Assembly (NCBI GenBank): GCA_015478675.1
Contig: JADMIH010000174.1
Location: 1-7,906, forward strand
From: Chloroflexota bacterium
GTDB taxonomy: Bacteria > Chloroflexota > Chloroflexia > QHBQ01 > JADMIH01
Reading direction: 5' to 3'
Length of the DNA: 7,906 bases
Below the pieces are notes generated by a model, which saw nothing but the letters and a program-made list of their open reading frames with translations, was not told the DNA's origin and made no database searches. Shown one piece after another: positions 4,523 to 7,906 of this stretch; positions within the stretch are counted from its first letter, which is position 1; each line of letters begins with the position of its first letter. A program made the translations under genes and the position numbers.

Positions 4523-5287
4523 ATGGCAATCAGCAATCGCGGCAAAACCGCCAATCAGAGGCCAATGGGCGAAGAATCACCCCGCCCACCCGGACCGGAG
4601 CCTGACGAGCGCGAACAGGGCCAGCGCTGGCAGCGTGAGGAGCGTATTCTGGACGCCGCCGCCGCACTACTGGTGCGCTGGGGCTATCGCAAGACCACGA
4701 TTGATGACGTAGCCCGCGAGGCAGGTGTGGGTAAGGGCACCATTTATCTGCATTGGAAGGACAAAAACAAGCTCTTCAGTGATGTCATCTGGCGCGCAAG
4801 CAGGCAGGTAAGTGAAGAAATGATGCGGAGGGTTGCCGCCGATCCGGAGGGGGGGCTGTTTCATCGCATATGGACCCATGGAATGCTCGCTATCTTCTCC
4901 AATCCTCTCATGACAGCCCTCATGCAAGGGAGTCCTGATATCTTTCAGGGGCTGTTAGATACTATTGATCAGAAGACGCTCAACCAGCTTGTGCTAAATG
5001 CCGACGCTCATATTGTACAGCTTCAGGAGGCGGGACTAATCCGTCCTGATCTTCCGGTTCCCGTCATCACATTTCTGATTGGCTCTCTGAAGATTGGCAT
5101 CATCAACGTCTCTGACCTTATTGGGCAGGAACAGATGCCATCAATAGAACAGCTTACCGAAGGGCTCAGCGACCTGATGCGCAGGTGGCTGGAGCCCGAA
5201 CAACTCCCCGGCGACAGCACTGTTGGCAAACAGATTATGTTCGATTGGCTTGAGCGAGTCAACAAAATTGCGGAACAACTTCAGTAA
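4523..5287 (+). CDS. TetR-family transcriptional repressor of the exporter operon
   Basis: This 254-residue regulator has the TetR N-terminal DNA-binding domain at residues ~38-88. RILDAAAALLVRWGYRKTTI forms the first helices, and the helix-turn-helix lies in DVAREAGVGKGTIYLHWKDK (62-81) followed by KLF. The rest is an all-helical ligand-binding and dimerisation domain with no recognisable subfamily signature. The N-terminus has an extra ~37 hydrophilic residues rich in Pro, Glu and Arg before the domain. An internal ATG at 4565, with AGAGG just before it, would remove 14 of these and is an alternative start. The annotated ATG follows GAAGAGA. It is the first gene of the operon, with a palindromic operator on the promoter, and its stop codon is 18 bases from the ATPase ATG. 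I infer autorepression lifted by a ligand, probably a substrate of the exporter; the ligand cannot be named. Confidence 0.93.
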   Translation: MAISNRGKTANQRPMGEESPRPPGPEPDEREQGQRWQREERILDAAAALLVRWGYRKTTIDDVAREAGVGKGTIYLHWKDKNKLFSDVIWRASRQVSEEMMRRVAADPEGGLFHRIWTHGMLAIFSNPLMTALMQGSPDIFQGLLDTIDQKTLNQLVLNADAHIVQLQEAGLIRPDLPVPVITFLIGSLKIGIINVSDLIGQEQMPSIEQLTEGLSDLMRRWLEPEQLPGDSTVGKQIMFDWLERVNKIAEQLQ

Positions 5288-5290
5288 GAA

Positions 5291-5299
5291 AAGGTGGTG
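5291..5299 (+). promoter_or_regulatory. Ribosome binding site that selects the ATPase start
   Basis: AAGGTGGTG matches the anti-Shine-Dalgarno complement AAGGAGGTG at 8 of 9 bases and lies six bases before ATG at 5306. The two upstream GTG codons in frame (5294 and 5297) are inside this site and so are unlikely starts. Confidence 0.75.
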
Positions 5300-5305
5300 A
5301 AAAGG

Positions 5306-6235
5306 ATGCCGGCAATCATTGAAGTAGAGAGTCTCTCCAAGAGTTATGGCGGCAAGCGTGGAATAATCGACCTCTCCTTCCAGGTGGAGGAGGGCGAAAT
5401 CTTTGGTTTTCTTGGCCCGAATGGCGCAGGCAAAACCACCACCATTCGGCTGCTGATGGCGCTTCTTCGAGCCGATTCGGGCACAGCCCGCATTGCCGGG
5501 ATGGACGTCTGGGAGCAGTCTGTGGAGATCAAAAAGCTGGTCGGCTACCTTCCTGCTGAGCTCTCGCTCGACCCGAGCCTCACCGGCGGGCAAATTCTCG
5601 AATACTTCGGCCACCTGCGCGGCGGCGTCGACCAGGAATACCTGAAAAAGCTGATAGCCCGGCTGGACTTTGATCCTACCCGCAAGTTCCGCCAATATTC
5701 AAGCGGCAACAAGCGCAAGATCGGCATAATTCAGGCGTTCATGCACCGCCCCCGCTTGCTGGTGTTGGACGAGCCGACCAATGGGCTGGACCCGCTGAAC
5801 CAGCAGGAGTTTGACCGTATGATCAAGGAAGTGCGCGCCGAAGGGCGTACAGTCTTTCTCTCTTCGCATATCCTGACAGAGGTAGAGCAGAGTTGCAGCC
5901 GCGTCGCCATCATCCGCGAGGGACAACTGGTGAGGGTGAGCGGCGTGGCCGCCCTCAAGGATATCAAACGGCACGAACTCACCATCACCTTTGCCGGTGC
6001 CGTGCCGGTCGAGGCATTCGAGGCTCTGCAAGGCGTCGAGAGCGTCGAATCGGTGGACGATGGGCATACGCTGCGCCTCGATGTGTCAGGCGGCCAGGAT
6101 GCTATAGTCAAGGCTGCGGCGCAGTATTCGGTGGTGACTATGTCCAGCCACGAACCCAGCCTGGAAGATATATTTCTGCGCTTCTACGAAGGGGACGGCA
6201 ACGCCGACAGGGAGGCGAGCCATGTGGTTCAGTAG
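5306..6235 (+). CDS. ABC exporter ATP-binding protein (drug-efflux type)
   Basis: This 309-residue ATPase drives the permease encoded next. The motifs in order are Walker A GPNGAGKTT (residues 37-45), the Q-loop region with GYLPAELSLDP (80-90), the signature YSSGNKRK (131-138), Walker B LLVLDEP (151-157) with catalytic E156, D-loop NGLDP (159-163) and H-loop H188 in LSSHIL. The signature departs from LSGGQ in the way usual for CcmA/DrrA-like ABC-2 exporters. Residues ~222-295 form the C-terminal extra domain common in these ATPases, including the SHEPSLEDIFLRFYEG end. GTG at 5294 would add four residues but overlaps the ribosome binding site, so I use ATG at 5306. The stop overlaps the start of the permease gene by 14 bases, implying translational coupling and complex formation. 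All catalytic residues are present. Confidence 0.95.
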   Translation: MPAIIEVESLSKSYGGKRGIIDLSFQVEEGEIFGFLGPNGAGKTTTIRLLMALLRADSGTARIAGMDVWEQSVEIKKLVGYLPAELSLDPSLTGGQILEYFGHLRGGVDQEYLKKLIARLDFDPTRKFRQYSSGNKRKIGIIQAFMHRPRLLVLDEPTNGLDPLNQQEFDRMIKEVRAEGRTVFLSSHILTEVEQSCSRVAIIREGQLVRVSGVAALKDIKRHELTITFAGAVPVEAFEALQGVESVESVDDGHTLRLDVSGGQDAIVKAAAQYSVVTMSSHEPSLEDIFLRFYEGDGNADREASHVVQ

Positions 6236-7871
6236 TATCTATCTCAAAACCCTTCGTGATTTCCGTATAGCCATCTTTGGCTGGGGCCTGGGCATAGGGT
6301 TGCTCATGCTCACAGTTCTATCTACGGTCTCGGCCCTGGAGAGTACAGCTGCTGCGCGTGCTTCGCTCATCAGCCTGGCCAGCTCCTTCTCCTGGATCGC
6401 CGAGCCTGTCGCGGTGAATACGCCTGGGGGCTACGCTACCTGGAAATATGGTTTTACTATTCTGGTGATGGCCCTCTGGCCGCTGCTTGTGGGCAGCCGC
6501 ATGCTGCGCGCTGAGGAAGAGCGCGGCTCGATGGATGCGCTACTTTCGCTACCCCGCGGTCGGTGGCGTGTGGCGCTGGAAAAGCTGGCGGCCATGTGGA
6601 CGGCGCTGCTGGTGATAGCACTAATCATCGCCTTGCTGGTGTTTGCGGGCGGCGCAGGCGTCAGTGCTGATTTTGGTCTGGGAGGTGCTTTACTCTTTGG
6701 GCTGAATCTCGCGCTCATCTGCGGCGTCTTTGGTAGCATCGCTCTGCTGGTATCTCAATTCACGCAGGAGGCCGGCCCGGCAGCGGGGGTGACGGGTGGT
6801 TTGCTGCTGCTCTTCATAGTTGTAGATATGATCCATAGGGTCGTCCCCGGCACTGAGTGGCTTAGCCGCCTTTCGCCTGTCTACTACTACAACCTGAGCA
6901 AGCCTTTGGTGCCAGGATACGGTACCGATCCGGTCGCGATGCTGGTGCTGCTGGGCTTGAGCGCCCTCTTGAGCGGGACGGCGCTCTGGCTATTTGTGAA
7001 GCGCGATATAGCCAGGACAGTAACACTGCCCAGATTTCTGCACATGCCTGAACGTGCTGTGCGGCCTGAGTATGCACTGCCGGTGAATGACTGGTCGCTG
7101 CGCTCGATCTATGCGCGCAGCATGGCCAAGCTTGTGGTGCCCACCTTCTGGTGGACAGTTGCTATCGGTGGATTCGCCGCCTGGATGGTCTTCATTGTTG
7201 AGCAAACGGCACAGAAACTCCAGGACCTTTACAATAGCGCACCTTTGCTGAAAGATACAATTACCAAAGTCGGTAGGGGCGATGCCAATACCAATGCCTC
7301 TATCCTGAGTTTCCTCTACCTGATCTTACCTGTTATGTTGATGGCCTTTGCCGTCACCCAGGCGGGTCGGTGGGCTGCCGATGAAGAAGATGGACTGCAT
7401 GAGTTGGTGCTGTCAACGCCGCAGCCGCGCCTGAGGGTCTTGCTCTCGCGATTTGGTGCCGTCGCTACGGCGACGGTCATTATTGGCGTTGTTACCCTGG
7501 TGCTGACGGCTCTGGCCGCCGCGGCTGGCGGCTTGGCGCTTGACGGTGGTAACCTGACAGCAGCCACACTTTCAATAATACCGATGGGTCTGCTGATGGC
7601 GGCGCTGGGCTACCTCTTCTCCGGCTGGCTGCGCACGGCCATAGACACTGGCCTGTTGAGCTTCTTACTGGTGATTTGGTTTTCCATAACTTTCATTGGC
7701 CCGGAATTGAATCTGCCTGAGGGTGTGCTGCGGCTGTCAGCCTTCTACTACTATGGTACGCCTCTGCTGCATGGCCTGCCGCTGGGTGATATGTTGGGTG
7801 TGCTGGCGGTTAGCGCCATGGCACTCGTGCTGGCGTCAGCGCGCTTTGTACGCAAGGATATTGGACGCTAG
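6222..7871 (+). CDS. Duplicated 12-span ABC-2 permease, polyketide-antibiotic exporter type
   Basis: This 549-residue integral membrane protein is the pore subunit for the preceding ATPase. Hydrophobic segments lie at about 17-38, 76-93, 124-143, 154-180, 189-205, 238-258, 306-327, 358-380, 409-438, 448-469, 476-494 and 524-541, giving 12 spans. The two halves are homologous. RAEEERGSMDALLSLPRGRWRV (97 on) matches AADEEDGLHELVLSTPQPRLRV (385 on). RLSPVYYYNLSKPL ending FVKRDIAR (215-265) matches RLSAFYYYGTPLL ending FVRKDIGR (504-549). This size and layout is that of putative exporters of polyketide antibiotics (TnrB3/COG3559-like), where one protein replaces a permease dimer. The ATG at 6222 follows GGGAGG by six bases. 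With the TetR and ATPase genes it forms a regulated efflux operon; the exported compound is unknown. Confidence 0.92.
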   Translation: MWFSSIYLKTLRDFRIAIFGWGLGIGLLMLTVLSTVSALESTAAARASLISLASSFSWIAEPVAVNTPGGYATWKYGFTILVMALWPLLVGSRMLRAEEERGSMDALLSLPRGRWRVALEKLAAMWTALLVIALIIALLVFAGGAGVSADFGLGGALLFGLNLALICGVFGSIALLVSQFTQEAGPAAGVTGGLLLLFIVVDMIHRVVPGTEWLSRLSPVYYYNLSKPLVPGYGTDPVAMLVLLGLSALLSGTALWLFVKRDIARTVTLPRFLHMPERAVRPEYALPVNDWSLRSIYARSMAKLVVPTFWWTVAIGGFAAWMVFIVEQTAQKLQDLYNSAPLLKDTITKVGRGDANTNASILSFLYLILPVMLMAFAVTQAGRWAADEEDGLHELVLSTPQPRLRVLLSRFGAVATATVIIGVVTLVLTALAAAAGGLALDGGNLTAATLSIIPMGLLMAALGYLFSGWLRTAIDTGLLSFLLVIWFSITFIGPELNLPEGVLRLSAFYYYGTPLLHGLPLGDMLGVLAVSAMALVLASARFVRKDIGR

Positions 7872-7906
7872 AGAGCGTCTTCAGGGAGAGCCTCATCATC
7901 CGCTCT

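Noticed and set aside
7872..7906. AGAGCG (7872-7877) and CGCTCT (7901-7906) as a possible terminator after the permease
   Set aside because: Only six base pairs with a 23-base loop, and the window ends there. Nothing downstream can be judged.
1..7906. CRISPR arrays, tRNA or rRNA genes, toxin-antitoxin pairs, phage genes or other defence systems
   Set aside because: I looked for repeated spaced units, tRNA cloverleaf arms and hallmark motifs of these systems and saw none. The APH kinase and the TetR-ABC operon are known kinds of genes, not a new system.

Overview
The window reads as a bacterial chromosome segment of moderate-to-high GC. It has classical Shine-Dalgarno sites, sigma-70/sigma-A type promoters and an initiation factor IF-3 gene. 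The mix of genes (IF-3 with a long Ala/Pro tail, an orphan aminoglycoside-phosphotransferase-like kinase, a TetR-controlled two-gene exporter of the polyketide-antibiotic type, decayed IS3 elements and an IS66-like MITE) would suit an environmental Chloroflexota/Ktedonobacteria-like or actinobacterial genome. That assignment is inference and weak; no gene here fixes the taxon.

Layout. Bases 86-595 hold two gene tails joined back to back. On the minus strand is the C-terminal end of what looks like a membrane glycosyltransferase. On the plus strand is the last ~57 codons of leucyl-tRNA synthetase. Neither has the rest of its gene, so this is a rearrangement scar. Bases 747-1658 (minus) encode an intact APH-fold phosphotransferase. 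Its upstream region has three copies of the octamer CTATCAGC, which can form two mutually exclusive hairpins. Bases 1869-2015 (minus) encode a 48-residue single-span membrane protein with a good ribosome binding site. A strong bidirectional terminator hairpin (2148-2198) separates it from infC (2276-2929, minus). infC begins, by homology and ribosome-binding-site position, at an AUU codon and has an unusual Ala/Pro-rich C-terminal extension.

Bases ~3088-4271 are an insertion-sequence graveyard. The remnant of an IS3-family orfB (plus) is 5'-truncated, frameshifted, short by two residues between its second and third catalytic residues, and split by a 234-bp non-coding element. That element has GTAA-starting inverted repeats and a perfect 8-bp target duplication, as expected for a MITE mobilised by an IS66-family transposase. 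Next comes a perfect 31-bp inverted repeat, then a remnant of an IS3-type orfA in the opposite orientation with its probable outer terminal repeat.

Bases 4434-7871 (plus) form a compact operon. A near-consensus promoter (TTGACG-N17-TATTAT) is overlapped by a perfect 9-bp palindromic operator just after the -10 box. It is followed by a TetR-family repressor, an ABC ATPase and an internally duplicated 12-span permease. The ATPase and permease genes overlap by 14 bases. The likely logic is autorepression by the TetR protein, relieved by a ligand that the exporter then removes. This is an established drug-efflux design, but its substrate is unknown.

I did not find a wholly new biological system. 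The most distinctive items are the MITE nested in the IS3 transposase gene, the perfect palindrome between IS remnants, the nested hairpins ahead of the kinase gene and the AUU-start infC.
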